Shown: positions 44,904-56,766 of the stretch, one piece after another
Layout: each line of letters starts with the position of its first letter
Position numbering within the stretch: the stretch's first letter is position 1
Assembly (NCBI GenBank): GCA_021807565.1
Contig: JAKBCU010000002.1
Coordinates: 1 to 57,075, forward strand
DNA length: 57,075 bases
Source: Pseudomonadota bacterium
GTDB lineage: Bacteria; Pseudomonadota; Gammaproteobacteria; DSM-16500
Direction of reading: 5' to 3'
Notes under the pieces: generated by a model
What the model saw: the letters and a program-made list of their open reading frames with translations, nothing else
Database searches by the model: none
Told to the model about the DNA's origin: nothing
Made by a program: the position numbers and the translations under genes

Positions 44904-46007
44904 ATGAAATTAGCCATTCAGCGTGCTGCATTACTAAAACCCTTACAAATGATTAGTGGTGTGGTCGAAAAAAGACAAACAATGCCCATTTTGGCCAATG
45001 TTTTGTTGAAAGTAAAAGAAGGAAAAGTGTATCTAACGGCCACGGATTTAGAGATTGAATTAATCGGTACCGCAAGCATCGAGGATGTCGCAGACTTTAG
45101 GCCGATAACGGTTTCAGCGCGAAAATTGCTCGATATTTGTCGTACCTTGCCGGAAGATAGCCTATTGCAATTGGTACAAGAGCAAGATCACATGGTCTTA
45201 CGGTCAGGTAGGAGTCGATTTTTATTGACGACCTTGCCTGCAGATGAATTTCCTTCGATAGAGGAAGGTGTCTTCACCTCAGAATTTACACTCAATGAAG
45301 GGAAGTTCAAAAAACTCCTGAGTAAAATTTATTTTGCGATGGGGCAACAAGATGTACGTTATTATCTGAATGGTGCCTTGTTTGACATCAACCCGGGTGT
45401 GATGAATTGCGTCGCAACGGACGGACATCGTTTAGCCTGGAGTTCAGTGAGCGATATAAATATCCAATCAACTGGAGCAAAAGTAATCTTACCTCGTAAA
45501 AGTGTTTTAGAATTAATCAGGCTATTAGATGTTACCGATGAACTTATTACGGTTTCTGTCGGAGATAATCATTTTCGCGTTCAAACAGCAGATTTTGTTT
45601 TTACTTCTAAGCTGATTAATGCTCAATATCCAGACTACACTAAACTGATTCCAAAACAAATTGAAAATACAGCGATCACTTGCCGCGAAGCGCTAAAACA
45701 AGCATTAACCAGAGCGTCTATTTTATCTAGTGAAAAATTTCGTGGTATACGATTACAGTTGAATTCTGACACATTACGTATCTTGGCAAACAATCCAGAA
45801 CAAGAAGAGGCCGAAGAAATGATGCAAATGGATTATAAAGGAAATCAGACTGAGATTGGGTTTAATGCGGCTTATCTGTTGGATGTCGTGTCAGCACTTG
45901 CTTCGGAGGATATTCGTTGGTCGTTCAACGATCCAAACGGGGGGGTATTATTTGAATCAATAGAAAAAGATGACAGCCTATATGTTGTAATGCCCATGCG
46001 TTTTTAA
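44904..46007 (+). CDS. dnaN: DNA polymerase III beta sliding clamp DnaN
   Basis: A 367-residue clamp that tethers polymerases to DNA. Family features include VVEKRQTMPILANVLL near residue 20, LTATDLEIEL, the central VATDGHRLAWS and the C-terminal YVVMPMRF hydrophobic cleft residues. E. coli DnaN is 366 residues. It is 75 bases after dnaA, with no clear terminator between. Confidence 0.97.
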   Translation: MKLAIQRAALLKPLQMISGVVEKRQTMPILANVLLKVKEGKVYLTATDLEIELIGTASIEDVADFRPITVSARKLLDICRTLPEDSLLQLVQEQDHMVLRSGRSRFLLTTLPADEFPSIEEGVFTSEFTLNEGKFKKLLSKIYFAMGQQDVRYYLNGALFDINPGVMNCVATDGHRLAWSSVSDINIQSTGAKVILPRKSVLELIRLLDVTDELITVSVGDNHFRVQTADFVFTSKLINAQYPDYTKLIPKQIENTAITCREALKQALTRASILSSEKFRGIRLQLNSDTLRILANNPEQEEAEEMMQMDYKGNQTEIGFNAAYLLDVVSALASEDIRWSFNDPNGGVLFESIEKDDSLYVVMPMRF

Positions 46008-46082
46008 CTCGTGCTCATGGCCTCTTGTTTAACCTTTTCAGTCGGTTTTAACTGCGAAATGTAGGTTTCAGGGGCAATTTTT

Positions 46083-47168
46083 ATGTCATTGATAAAATTA
46101 GAAATAGTAGATTTTCGCAATATTCTCTCTATTACGGTAAACCCTCTTTTAGAGGGTTTTAATGTCATTTATGGCAATAATGGAAGTGGTAAAACCAGTT
46201 TACTTGAAGCTATTTATTACATGAGTCGAGGACGATCATTTCGTACCGCCATTTCTGAACGTATCATTAATAAAAGCGCCGAAAAATTCTCTATTTTTGC
46301 CCAAGTACAAACATCGGCAGCTTCTCCCGCTCCTATCGGCATAGAACGACAACGTAATGGCGATATCAAAATACGCATAGCGGGAGAAGACAGCGACTCT
46401 ATAGCAGAATTAGCCCATCTTACCCCTGCACTTCTTATTAATTCGCACAGCCTTAATTTACTGGATTCAGGCCCTGCTGTGCGTAGAAAATATTTAGATT
46501 GGGCATTGTTTTATATCAATTCTCAATTTCTTGTCACCTGGAAACAATATGAAAGAGCCTTAAAGCAGAGGAATGCAGCATTAAAAATGAAGGTGAATCG
46601 AATGCATTTACAGAGTTGGACTCACGAATTGGTGCAGAGTGCTGCTTTATTAAATCAGGCACGCCATGACTTGATGAACCAATTGCTGCCCCTATTGATG
46701 GATAAGGTTGCCGAACTTCTTGAGCTTCCGCAGCTTAAGATAACCTATTTATCAGGATGGGACGACGAGCAAGAGTATCACGTAGCATTAGAAAGAACTA
46801 TAGATAAGGATATTCAGTTTGGATTTACCCAACTGGGACCACATAGAGCGGATTTAAAAATCACCCTAAATGCTGTACCAGTTAAGGATATCTTATCAAG
46901 AGGACAGCAAAAATTATTCATTTGTGCTATGATACTGGCGCAAGGGACTTTGCTGCAACACGTAGTTGGCAGGAAGCCCATCTACCTGGTGGATGACTTA
47001 CCTTCGGAGTTGGATTCTATCAGTCGATTGAAGTTAATTGTCTTGCTTTCTCAGCCGAAAACACAGGTTTTTTTGACTGCGGTAGAGCGGGAAGCATTTG
47101 CTGATATGCTGCATGAAATTCCGTTTAGAATGTTTCACGTGGAACATGGCAATATGAAAGAGGCATGA
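46083..47168 (+). CDS. recF: Recombination mediator RecF
   Basis: A 361-residue SMC-like ATPase that loads RecA at gaps. Walker A is GNNGSGKTS (about residues 31-39), the signature motif is LSRGQQKLFICAM and Walker B is PIYLVDDLPSELD. IVDFRNI at the N-terminus and GPHRADL are also conserved. AGGGG lies 9 bases upstream. The 3' end contains a parS sequence, which is why the protein ends with MFHVEHG. It precedes gyrB in the standard origin order. Confidence 0.95.
   Translation: MSLIKLEIVDFRNILSITVNPLLEGFNVIYGNNGSGKTSLLEAIYYMSRGRSFRTAISERIINKSAEKFSIFAQVQTSAASPAPIGIERQRNGDIKIRIAGEDSDSIAELAHLTPALLINSHSLNLLDSGPAVRRKYLDWALFYINSQFLVTWKQYERALKQRNAALKMKVNRMHLQSWTHELVQSAALLNQARHDLMNQLLPLLMDKVAELLELPQLKITYLSGWDDEQEYHVALERTIDKDIQFGFTQLGPHRADLKITLNAVPVKDILSRGQQKLFICAMILAQGTLLQHVVGRKPIYLVDDLPSELDSISRLKLIVLLSQPKTQVFLTAVEREAFADMLHEIPFRMFHVEHGNMKEA
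47131..47146. promoter_or_regulatory. parS centromere site within recF
   Basis: TGTTTCACGTGGAACA matches the bacterial parS consensus TGTTTCACGTGAAACA at 15 of 16 positions, with the CACGTG core intact. Being 3.7 kb from the dnaA start fits the origin-proximal location of parS. ParB would load here and ParA (3268) would act on it. No other good match was noticed in the window. Confidence 0.85.
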
Positions 47169-47323
47169 AATACATCTCAAGAATGCGTTAAGCAATACTG
47201 ACTGAAGGCTTTTATCGTATTTTCCTCGTGATATTAGCAGGAAAATCAAGGAACAGAAGAAAAAACGGATACGTTTTTACCGTACTCGACCGACAAGTGT
47301 AACCATGGAAAGATAACTATTGA

Positions 47324-49753
<2,430 letters not shown>

Positions 49754-50062
49754 ATACATTTAGTGTGCAATTATTTATGACAACAAGCCTTCTGATTATT
49801 TTTCAAAAATGCCTCAGTCCAGTATCAGGTATGGGACTCGACAGTAGACAGTCAGTGAGCGAGTTGCTCTGAATATGGCTAAATAAAATAGTTAGTACAT
49901 CTGCAAATGGCATGCGATATAATATAAGTGTGACGAATCTTATTTCTGTTTTCAGCATATTGATTAAAGAATAAAGAGAGTCGAGTGATGGTTTATGTGA
50001 TTTGAGAGGGTACCTCCTTACACTATTGTGCATTGAGTTATGAGCTTTGTTAAGAGGCAACA
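49754..50062. other. 309-base intergenic region between gyrB and the type IVb pilus genes
   Basis: No gene is supported. A TATAAT hexamer (49918-49923) without a convincing -35 may be a promoter for the pilus operon. The AAGAGG ribosome site of the first pilus gene is at 50052-50057. A minus-strand frame (49803-50063) has no recognisable protein. No T-tailed terminator for gyrB was found. Confidence 0.5.
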
Positions 50063-51661
50063 ATGGCCGACATACTTACTCATGCGAATACAGCTGATGG
50101 CAAGAAAGAAATGGCACTGCTAGAACAGTTTGCTGCGGCAACTTATACAAATGTAATTACCAATCAATCTGATCTGGATACCAAAGATAGAATCATGGAT
50201 GAAATGCTGTCATGGTGTAAAGAGCAAGGGACGATTGCTGTTTTAAAAAGTGCAACGATTCTTTCCTGCGATCCCACTTCCCGTACTGTGCAAAATTGTA
50301 AGTCGCTGATGTTAAGCAAAGGCATTCATCCTGGTCAGGTGTATGCGGCAACTAGATCCTTTATCCTTTTATTATTGGCAAGCGGTCAAGATGACGAAGC
50401 AGTAAAACGACAAAAAGGTGAGACAAGTAGCTCATTCAGCGATCAGCAACGTCATTTGAGAGATTTAGTCTATGAAGCAGTACGTCAAGGTGTCAGTGAT
50501 ATTCATATTCAAGTCAGGCAGAGCTATTCTAAAATTCGTATGCGTCAACATGGGGAACTACGAATTTATGCTGAATGGTCAGAAAAGCTAGGCCGTGAAA
50601 TTGCTTCGGTCGCATTCAATAAAGAAACAGATCATGCGACCTCTCACTTTAATCCGCTCATTCCACAAGATGCATCCATGCCATTACGAGTGAATAATAA
50701 GGATATTCGGCTGCGGTTAGCCAGTGTCCCGGCGCATGGCGGTTTTGATATGGTGATGCGTATCTTGGCAACCGGCGAAGAAAAAATCAAAACTCTGGAA
50801 GAGTTAGGTTACACTGCAGAACAAGTGGGCATTATCAAAATGGCAATTAAGTTACCTTTTGGTGCAGTCATTGTTGCAGGTCCAACGGGTGCAGGAAAAA
50901 CAACCACTTTAGCCGCTTGTATGGAAATGGTAGAGCCGACACAAAAATTATATTCCATTGAAGACCCTGTTGAAAAAGTGGTTGAATCGGCTACACAAGT
51001 ACCAGTCAATACTGAAAAAGAGGATAGAACATTTGCTAGTATGGGGCGTGCTGCTTTGCGAATGGATCCAGACGTCATCATTTTAGGTGAAATGCGCGAT
51101 GAAGATACGGCACACGTCATGGTGCGTGCTTCTATCACGGGACACTTGGTCTTAACCACGCTACATACTAATCGAGCAACGGCCATTGTGACTCGTTTAG
51201 TCGACATGGGTATTTCACCGATTTTGCTCAGCGATAGTAGTGTGTTGCGTTGTTTAATGTGCCAAAGATTAGTTCCCAAAATTTGTCAACATTGCGCAAT
51301 CCCTGTGCGTAATTCGGCAAAACACCAACCTTTTATTGCCGGCTGGGAAGCTGTATTAGGACAGGAAACGATAGATCAGGCAAAAGGACGCGGCTTAGGC
51401 TGTCCAAAATGCTACTCAACTGGCGTGAGTGGGCGCACGGTGATAGCAGAAGTGATTTGGGTGGATGAAGAAGGTAGACAATTCATTCAAAAATGCGATA
51501 CGTTGGGATGGGAAAAATATTTAAAAGCACAGGGCTGGATGGATTTCCGAATGAGAGCAATAGAATTAATCCAACAAGGCATTTGTGATCCACTGGATAC
51601 TGAAAAAGTGATAGGTCCAATTAATATGGCAACACAATCGACAAAGTACAAATATGATTAA
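50063..51661 (+). CDS. Type IVb pilus / secretion ATPase (R64 PilQ-like, GspE family)
   Basis: A 532-residue GspE-superfamily ATPase that would drive the second pilus system. Walker A GPTGAGKT is at 273-280. The Asp box (YSIEDPVEKV), Walker B (DPDVIILGEMRDED) and His box (GHLVLTTLHTNRA) are present. Cysteines in CQRLVPKICQHC and GLGCPKCYSTGVSGRTVIAE form a PilB-like zinc site. The N-terminal 130 residues differ from PilB, and the QGVSDIHIQVR region fits the R64 PilQ/TcpT branch. It is separate from pilB (15993) and begins a cluster of R64-like genes. Confidence 0.85.
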   Translation: MADILTHANTADGKKEMALLEQFAAATYTNVITNQSDLDTKDRIMDEMLSWCKEQGTIAVLKSATILSCDPTSRTVQNCKSLMLSKGIHPGQVYAATRSFILLLLASGQDDEAVKRQKGETSSSFSDQQRHLRDLVYEAVRQGVSDIHIQVRQSYSKIRMRQHGELRIYAEWSEKLGREIASVAFNKETDHATSHFNPLIPQDASMPLRVNNKDIRLRLASVPAHGGFDMVMRILATGEEKIKTLEELGYTAEQVGIIKMAIKLPFGAVIVAGPTGAGKTTTLAACMEMVEPTQKLYSIEDPVEKVVESATQVPVNTEKEDRTFASMGRAALRMDPDVIILGEMRDEDTAHVMVRASITGHLVLTTLHTNRATAIVTRLVDMGISPILLSDSSVLRCLMCQRLVPKICQHCAIPVRNSAKHQPFIAGWEAVLGQETIDQAKGRGLGCPKCYSTGVSGRTVIAEVIWVDEEGRQFIQKCDTLGWEKYLKAQGWMDFRMRAIELIQQGICDPLDTEKVIGPINMATQSTKYKYD

Positions 51662-51685
51662 AACACATTGTGGTGAGAAGGGATT

Positions 51686-52741
51686 ATGGATATAGACCAA
51701 GGTGTTTCCTATTATCAGAGTATGTTGCAATGGATTAAACATGTCCAGTTTGGCAATAAAGCGCAATTGGCTTTTCTGGAAGATTTTTATCTTTTAATCA
51801 ATGATGGGATTCCAGCGAATCGTGCTATTGAAATGATGGCACATGTTACCACCGGCATTCGACGTGAAGCGGCTTTATACATCGCACAAAAAATTTCCGA
51901 AGGCCAACCTTTGGCAGAAGGCATGAGGGAATGGTTTGCAATGAATATTGTTGAAATTATTCGGGTAGGTGAAGAAGGGGGCGTGTTGGCAGAAACAGTG
52001 AAATCGGCCATCACAACGTTGACGCAGCGCACCGGCGCTCTAAGTGCATTAATGAGCGCCATTTCTTATCCAATCATGGTCATTGCAGTTGCAGCTTCAG
52101 TGATAGTGTATTTAAATAATTCTGTCTTTATTCAATTTCGTGCAATCAAGCCAATAGATCAATGGCCACAAGCGGGACGTCAGCTAGTAGCAGTAGCTCA
52201 ACTGATTGAAAGTTGGTGGTGGTTGGTGATATTAATTATTATTGCAATCTACATCATATTGCATCGAATCATGAATCATTATACAGGCGAGATGCGAGTT
52301 TTTTTGGATAAAATTCCACCCTTTACATTGTATAGGCAATTTGCTGCTGCACGTTTAATGGAAACCTTAGGGTTACTGGTTGCAAACGGAGTGGTTTTTA
52401 AAAATGCAATAAAAGTCATGCAATATCAGGCAAACCCGTATGTATTATCCCACCTGGTGATGATGGAACATTTGATTGCAACAGGAAAAGGTAACTTGGC
52501 AGATGTCTTAGCAACAGGATTAATTGATGAAGAAAGCATTTTACGATTACGCGTCATGGCAGAAGTTAAAGGATTTGAACATGGCTTAATTCGTTTGGGT
52601 GTGCGAGGTGCAGAAAAAAGTACACAAACGATGAAGACGATTTCAAAAATTGTGGGAGGCTTATTGTTGACGGCCGGTGCTTTGTTAATTATTGTCATTG
52701 TTCGCGGTATTTATTTAACAGGTATGGCGATGGGTTCTTAA
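51686..52741 (+). CDS. Type IVb pilus inner-membrane protein (R64 PilR-like, GspF domain)
   Basis: A 351-residue GspF-family platform protein. The first GspF domain (about 25-130) has LLINDGIPANRAIEMM and VGEEGGVLAETV. Helices are at about 128-152, 176-198 and 325-347. The second domain begins ARLMETLGLLVANGVVFKNAI. It is shorter than PilC (408) and lacks its N-terminal region, as in R64 PilR and TcpE. It starts 24 bases after the ATPase and shares a base with the prepilin gene (TAATG). Confidence 0.85.
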   Translation: MDIDQGVSYYQSMLQWIKHVQFGNKAQLAFLEDFYLLINDGIPANRAIEMMAHVTTGIRREAALYIAQKISEGQPLAEGMREWFAMNIVEIIRVGEEGGVLAETVKSAITTLTQRTGALSALMSAISYPIMVIAVAASVIVYLNNSVFIQFRAIKPIDQWPQAGRQLVAVAQLIESWWWLVILIIIAIYIILHRIMNHYTGEMRVFLDKIPPFTLYRQFAAARLMETLGLLVANGVVFKNAIKVMQYQANPYVLSHLVMMEHLIATGKGNLADVLATGLIDEESILRLRVMAEVKGFEHGLIRLGVRGAEKSTQTMKTISKIVGGLLLTAGALLIIVIVRGIYLTGMAMGS

Positions 52742-53463
52742 TGAAAATTCAACAAGGGTTTACGTTACTTGAAATGCTATTGGTTTTTGCTATTTTTGGC
52801 TTACTGGTAATCACAGGTATTAGGATCTATGGTCAGTTATCCTTACAAACGGAAGTTGATCAAATAAATGCGAATGTCGATGCGTTATTTCAAGCCCTTG
52901 GTTACTACTATCAAGCCAATTGTATCCAATACAAAAGTGATTCGACAACCGTGTCCAAGCCAGGAACACTGGATCCGAGAAATGCCCCGCCCAATCCTTT
53001 TCCTATTGTAATTGCGAGTGATTTATTAGGATTTTTAACTGTGCCCTATCCTTTTCCTCTCAATCCAATCAGCAATACCTATGTCGCTCAATTTAATGAA
53101 TATGCGCAAACGCGTTATTTGCCCACTAATCCAGCCAATGCCACTCCATTGGGTACAACGTATATTTGGAAAGCCCAAGTAGCCGTGCAAGTAGGTAAGG
53201 AAAAAGCAACCACCTACAAAAACTGGATGGCAGCGGATTGTGTTTCAACGCTTTCAGGTAGTACAGTCACGCCATGCGCCAAAGCGGTAGCAGGCGGAGA
53301 TTATATTGTTTGGGAGCGATTGCCTTCGTTTGCTTCCAATCAGACGCATACGGATTTATGGCAAAGTATGCAAAGAGTGAAACTATTCACACAAATGTAT
53401 ACAATTAATCCCATTACCTCTATCGCAGAAACAGGCGATCAGAATTATTTATGTGGCGGATAA
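52741..53463 (+). CDS. Prepilin-like protein 1 of the type IVb cluster
   Basis: A 240-residue protein with a very short leader, MKIQQG, cut before FTLLEMLLVFAIFGLLVITGI (Glu +5). The leader is of the short type IVa/pseudopilin kind, not the long type IVb kind. The remainder has a helix to about residue 60, then a loop-rich domain with cysteines (ANCIQYK, ADCVST, TPCAK, YLCGG). Likely a pilin or pseudopilin processed by PilD. Starts on the last base of the PilR-like gene. Confidence 0.8.
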   Translation: MKIQQGFTLLEMLLVFAIFGLLVITGIRIYGQLSLQTEVDQINANVDALFQALGYYYQANCIQYKSDSTTVSKPGTLDPRNAPPNPFPIVIASDLLGFLTVPYPFPLNPISNTYVAQFNEYAQTRYLPTNPANATPLGTTYIWKAQVAVQVGKEKATTYKNWMAADCVSTLSGSTVTPCAKAVAGGDYIVWERLPSFASNQTHTDLWQSMQRVKLFTQMYTINPITSIAETGDQNYLCGG

Positions 53464-53465
53464 TT

Positions 53466-54530
53466 ATGACTCAATTTAAGAAACATCAGGGTTTTACTTT
53501 ACTGGAAGTGTTGCTGGTATTAGTGATTGTAAGCAGTATGCTCTATATGTTTTTTAATTTGATGCAACAAAAAACAGAAGCAGTGCGCCGCACTCGAGTT
53601 GTGTTGCAAATGCAACAAATATTGGACGCCGGTTTGTCCTATTATGTAACAAACTCAAAATGGCCACCCGCCACCAGCGCTTCTAGTTCAATGGATGCAT
53701 TGCAAGGAAATGATACATCAACGAGTCCTACTGGTACGACGGTTTATCTGACACCTAAATACGGTACTGTGATTGATAGTCCCTGGAATCAACCCTTTTT
53801 TGCAGGTAATTCAAATAGCCTATTTTATGTTTACACTGAAATTACCAATACGGCGCATCCTGATGTCACGGCGCAGATCATTGCAGGTATGCTGCCAATG
53901 TCTTATACAGCTACCTCTATTCCAGCCTCTCCAGACACGTTGCCGGCGCAAGCGATGTGTGCAACCACGGCCACTTCTTGTTATGTGGTCTCTACAGTCA
54001 ATATTCCTGGCTACAATTTAAATAATGCTAGGGCAGTTAACTTCGCCGGTCTTTATCATTATGGAGCATGTGTGCCAGTTCCTACCTGTCCTGTCGATCC
54101 CACGGGTACTCAAATGATACCGCAGATTGTAGTCGTGCCAGTACAAGTCACGGGATTGAATGATCAACCGAGCGGCTGTACTGCAGATGCAAATGGAAAT
54201 TATTCCTGCACGAATATGAATGCTTATCCATTAACCAGTTTTACCGCCTATGCAACAGGCCCCGGACCTGGAGCCAATCCCGCAGCATGTGGTGATGGAG
54301 GCATCACAACCACGTGTTATGCAACACCCACAACCACCTTGACAACGGGAACCTATTGGAGAGTGTGCTTGAGTTTGGCTACTGAGAAAGGAACGGTGAC
54401 GCCGAGCAATGATCTTGCGTGGGGACAATTGTCTGGAACCATTATGGCAATTACGCGTTGCGCGACTGCTGCAGAAGCAGCGCAAGGTAACACAGCCGGC
54501 GGTTCTAGTTTAAACGTCTGGACGAAATAA
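53466..54530 (+). CDS. Prepilin-like protein 2 of the type IVb cluster (large)
   Basis: A 354-residue protein. The leader MTQFKKHQG is cut before FTLLEVLLVLVIVSSMLYMFF (Glu +5). The size is large for a pilin. The C-terminal two thirds are Thr/Pro/Ala-rich with about ten cysteines (for example AMCATTATSCYVV, ACVPVPTCPVD, GCTADANGNYSCTN), suggesting a disulfide-rich tip domain, perhaps like PilV adhesins of R64. No shufflon repeats were seen. The ATG at 53466 is preferred over 53451, which would overlap the previous gene. Confidence 0.8.
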   Translation: MTQFKKHQGFTLLEVLLVLVIVSSMLYMFFNLMQQKTEAVRRTRVVLQMQQILDAGLSYYVTNSKWPPATSASSSMDALQGNDTSTSPTGTTVYLTPKYGTVIDSPWNQPFFAGNSNSLFYVYTEITNTAHPDVTAQIIAGMLPMSYTATSIPASPDTLPAQAMCATTATSCYVVSTVNIPGYNLNNARAVNFAGLYHYGACVPVPTCPVDPTGTQMIPQIVVVPVQVTGLNDQPSGCTADANGNYSCTNMNAYPLTSFTAYATGPGPGANPAACGDGGITTTCYATPTTTLTTGTYWRVCLSLATEKGTVTPSNDLAWGQLSGTIMAITRCATAAEAAQGNTAGGSSLNVWTK

Positions 54531-54578
54531 ACACGGCAATGAAAATCTGAATGTTCCTTTTTGCGATTCGCTGGTATG

Positions 54579-54603
54579 CATTCGTTGATTTTTAATCAGA
54601 ATG
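54579..54603. repeat. Bulged inverted repeat after prepilin 2
   Basis: CATTC-GT-TGATT and AATCA-GAATG pair as a 10-bp stem with a 2-base bulge and a 3-T loop. No T-run follows, so it is not a clear terminator, but it may limit transcription before the promoter at 54617. Confidence 0.3.
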
Positions 54604-54616
54604 ATAAAAGAGACTC

Positions 54617-54645
54617 TTACACATTTCAAATAAATCGCTTATACT
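54617..54645 (+). promoter_or_regulatory. Putative sigma-70 promoter inside the type IVb cluster
   Basis: TTACAC (54617-54622) and TATACT (54640-54645) are exactly 17 bases apart. Transcription from about 54652 would serve the TcpQ-like, secretin and PilO-like genes separately from the ATPase and prepilins. Confidence 0.55.
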
Positions 54646-54700
54646 CGTTTAGGTATCATTCATATAGCATGCGTAGGCATAGGATTTAATGGAGCATCAA

Positions 54701-55135
54701 ATGAAGTGCCTCATCCATAAAATAAGTTTTTTTCTGTTATTCATACCAACTATTGCTTTTGCAGGTTGGCAGGTTGCAACACCACAGGCAGCTATTCCCA
54801 ATGAACCTTTTTTTCAAGCGGGCACACAACAAGATACCACTTTTATGCCATCCTATGGCAGTAATGCCTTTCCCAATCAATTTGCCAACTTAGGCCGTCC
54901 TGCTCCTGTTTATGCCATTAGTGTGAGCGGTTCTCTCAAAGAGAATTTAGAACGCATTATGGATCGTTATCACTGGAAAGTCGTTTGGAAATACCCATAC
55001 GACTATAATTTTGACGGCAGAATCACAGGCTCGAGTTTACCTAATGTGATTGAAAAGTTATTAAAACCATTTCCATTGAAAGCGGTCATGTATATGTCTA
55101 ATCGTACTGTCGTTGTTATTCCGAGGAAGGTCTGA
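54701..55135 (+). CDS. PilL/TcpQ-like periplasmic protein of the type IVb pilus
   Basis: A 144-residue exported protein with signal peptide ending TIAFA. The C-terminal half (SGSLKENLERIMDRYHWKVV to NRTVVVIPRK) matches the TcpQ / R64 PilL C-terminal domain, which resembles a secretin-type N domain and helps the outer-membrane secretin. It is shorter than R64 PilL. GGAG 8 bases upstream supports the start at 54701. The stop overlaps the secretin start (TGATG), an arrangement consistent with partnership. Confidence 0.75.
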   Translation: MKCLIHKISFFLLFIPTIAFAGWQVATPQAAIPNEPFFQAGTQQDTTFMPSYGSNAFPNQFANLGRPAPVYAISVSGSLKENLERIMDRYHWKVVWKYPYDYNFDGRITGSSLPNVIEKLLKPFPLKAVMYMSNRTVVVIPRKV

Positions 55136-56766
55136 TGTTACACAAAAAGTGTTTATTGCTCTGCTTATGCTGTTTTATTTTTTTGACAGCCTGTCATGCA
55201 CCCATTTATGAACAAACAGAAAGTAACGTTGCTGACATAAGCATGAGAATACATGACGCCAATAAGAATGCTATGGCGAAAACAAAACCGGATCCTTCTC
55301 TCGAAGTGAAACAAGGATTATACGTAGATAAATCACCTATTAGTTTAACGAAACAACCTGCTTGGTTAAAAAATAAAATTGTATTGCGAGGCGGGCAATT
55401 ACCTTTCTCTTATTACAGTCGTACCATTGTGAGCGGCAATAGTCGAACAATTTTAACGCACTATCAAATGGGATTGGATCAAACGACCATGACTTCGCTG
55501 AATTATGCCGGAACGGTGAAAGGTGCCTTAGATTTGCTCGCATCGAAAACCGGTTATGTTTATTCAGTGAGCGGAAATGATGTGTATTGGCAAGCTTTTA
55601 TCACTAAAACCTATGATATCGCCTTTATGCCCGGCTCTTCTGATTACATGTTAGGCAAATCGTCGAGTGGAAGTGGGAGCGCCTCCTCTGCATCGAATTC
55701 CAGTAGCGCGACGGGGGGTACTTCAGTCGTGTCCGGCGTCATGGATGATAGCGCTTCTATGGAATACAGCAACTTTAAAGGTACATTATCCGTTTGGCAA
55801 GACTTACAAGACTCAATCAAACAAATGTTATCTCCAGATGGTAAAGTCATGGTCTCACAAGCCACTACTTCGGTGACGGTGCGCGATCGGCCTTCTAATG
55901 TCGCATTAGTCGGTCGGTTTATTACGAACTTGAATTCGAACTTATCGAAACAAGTGCTCATCAAAATTCAAATATTGCAAGTGACGCTTGAGAATGATTA
56001 TAACTACGGTATCAATTGGAACATGGTACAAAGCGCATTTGGCAATGGGAATTATCAACTCATTGCTAATAATGGTTCGCCTATTGCCATAAAAAGTGTG
56101 ACAGGATTAGTGGGTAACGTTACTAGCACGGGTCTTAATAATTACTATATGACAGACTCAACTGCCAAAACTAATAATGTAACGGGGGTCATTGCACTCA
56201 TTACGGCATTGCAACAACAAGGCAAAATATCGATTGCAACAGAGCCGCAAGTCTTATGCCAAAATAATCAGGTGTCTGCGATTCGGATTTTAGATCAACA
56301 AGGTTATTTGGCCAGTGTACAAACGACGAGTCTTTCAGGCAGTTCAACCGGAGGGGCATCCATTACCTCTCAAATCACTCCTGGAGCGGTGCAAACAGGG
56401 TTCACATTATACGTACTCCCCAAGATCATGAACGATAAAGTCTATTTACAAGTCAATGCTGATTTATCGACCAATCTCAGTATCGATACGATTACATCAA
56501 ATGGCGCAACATTGACACCCGGAACAGCTCCTCCGGCAGGAACTTCCATTATTCAAGTGCCGCATTTACAACAAAAACAATTTAATCAACGCAGTGTGGT
56601 GGCGTCTGGTGATACGATGATTCTCTCTGGATTTAAGCAAACCAACAATTTAGTGGGTGCTTCACAATTGCTTACCTCTCAAGCATTAGGCGGGAAGACC
56701 TCTCAACAAGCGAATGCCGAGGTTGTTGTCTTGATCACACCTTATGTGTTGCATGGGACTGTCTAA
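55135..56766 (+). CDS. Type IVb pilus outer-membrane lipoprotein secretin (R64 PilN-like)
   Basis: A 543-residue secretin. The signal peptide ends in lipobox LTAC, so it is a lipoprotein, as R64 PilN and TcpC/BfpB are. ALDLLASKTGYVY and LSPDGKVMVSQATTSVTVRDRP lie in the N-domains. The secretin core runs from LIKIQILQVTLENDYNYGINW through the VPHLQQKQFNQRSVVASGDTMILSGF segment to VVVLITPYV. It has a Ser/Gly-rich linker (about 178-200). It is distinct from pilQ at 20450 in both domain layout and lipidation. It overlaps the TcpQ-like and PilO-like genes. Confidence 0.88.
   Translation: MLHKKCLLLCLCCFIFLTACHAPIYEQTESNVADISMRIHDANKNAMAKTKPDPSLEVKQGLYVDKSPISLTKQPAWLKNKIVLRGGQLPFSYYSRTIVSGNSRTILTHYQMGLDQTTMTSLNYAGTVKGALDLLASKTGYVYSVSGNDVYWQAFITKTYDIAFMPGSSDYMLGKSSSGSGSASSASNSSSATGGTSVVSGVMDDSASMEYSNFKGTLSVWQDLQDSIKQMLSPDGKVMVSQATTSVTVRDRPSNVALVGRFITNLNSNLSKQVLIKIQILQVTLENDYNYGINWNMVQSAFGNGNYQLIANNGSPIAIKSVTGLVGNVTSTGLNNYYMTDSTAKTNNVTGVIALITALQQQGKISIATEPQVLCQNNQVSAIRILDQQGYLASVQTTSLSGSSTGGASITSQITPGAVQTGFTLYVLPKIMNDKVYLQVNADLSTNLSIDTITSNGATLTPGTAPPAGTSIIQVPHLQQKQFNQRSVVASGDTMILSGFKQTNNLVGASQLLTSQALGGKTSQQANAEVVVLITPYVLHGTV

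Noticed and set aside
49803-50063. 86-codon minus-strand frame between gyrB and the type IVb cluster
   Set aside because: No recognisable protein features and no convincing ribosome site. It fills a spacer that holds the promoter region of the next operon.
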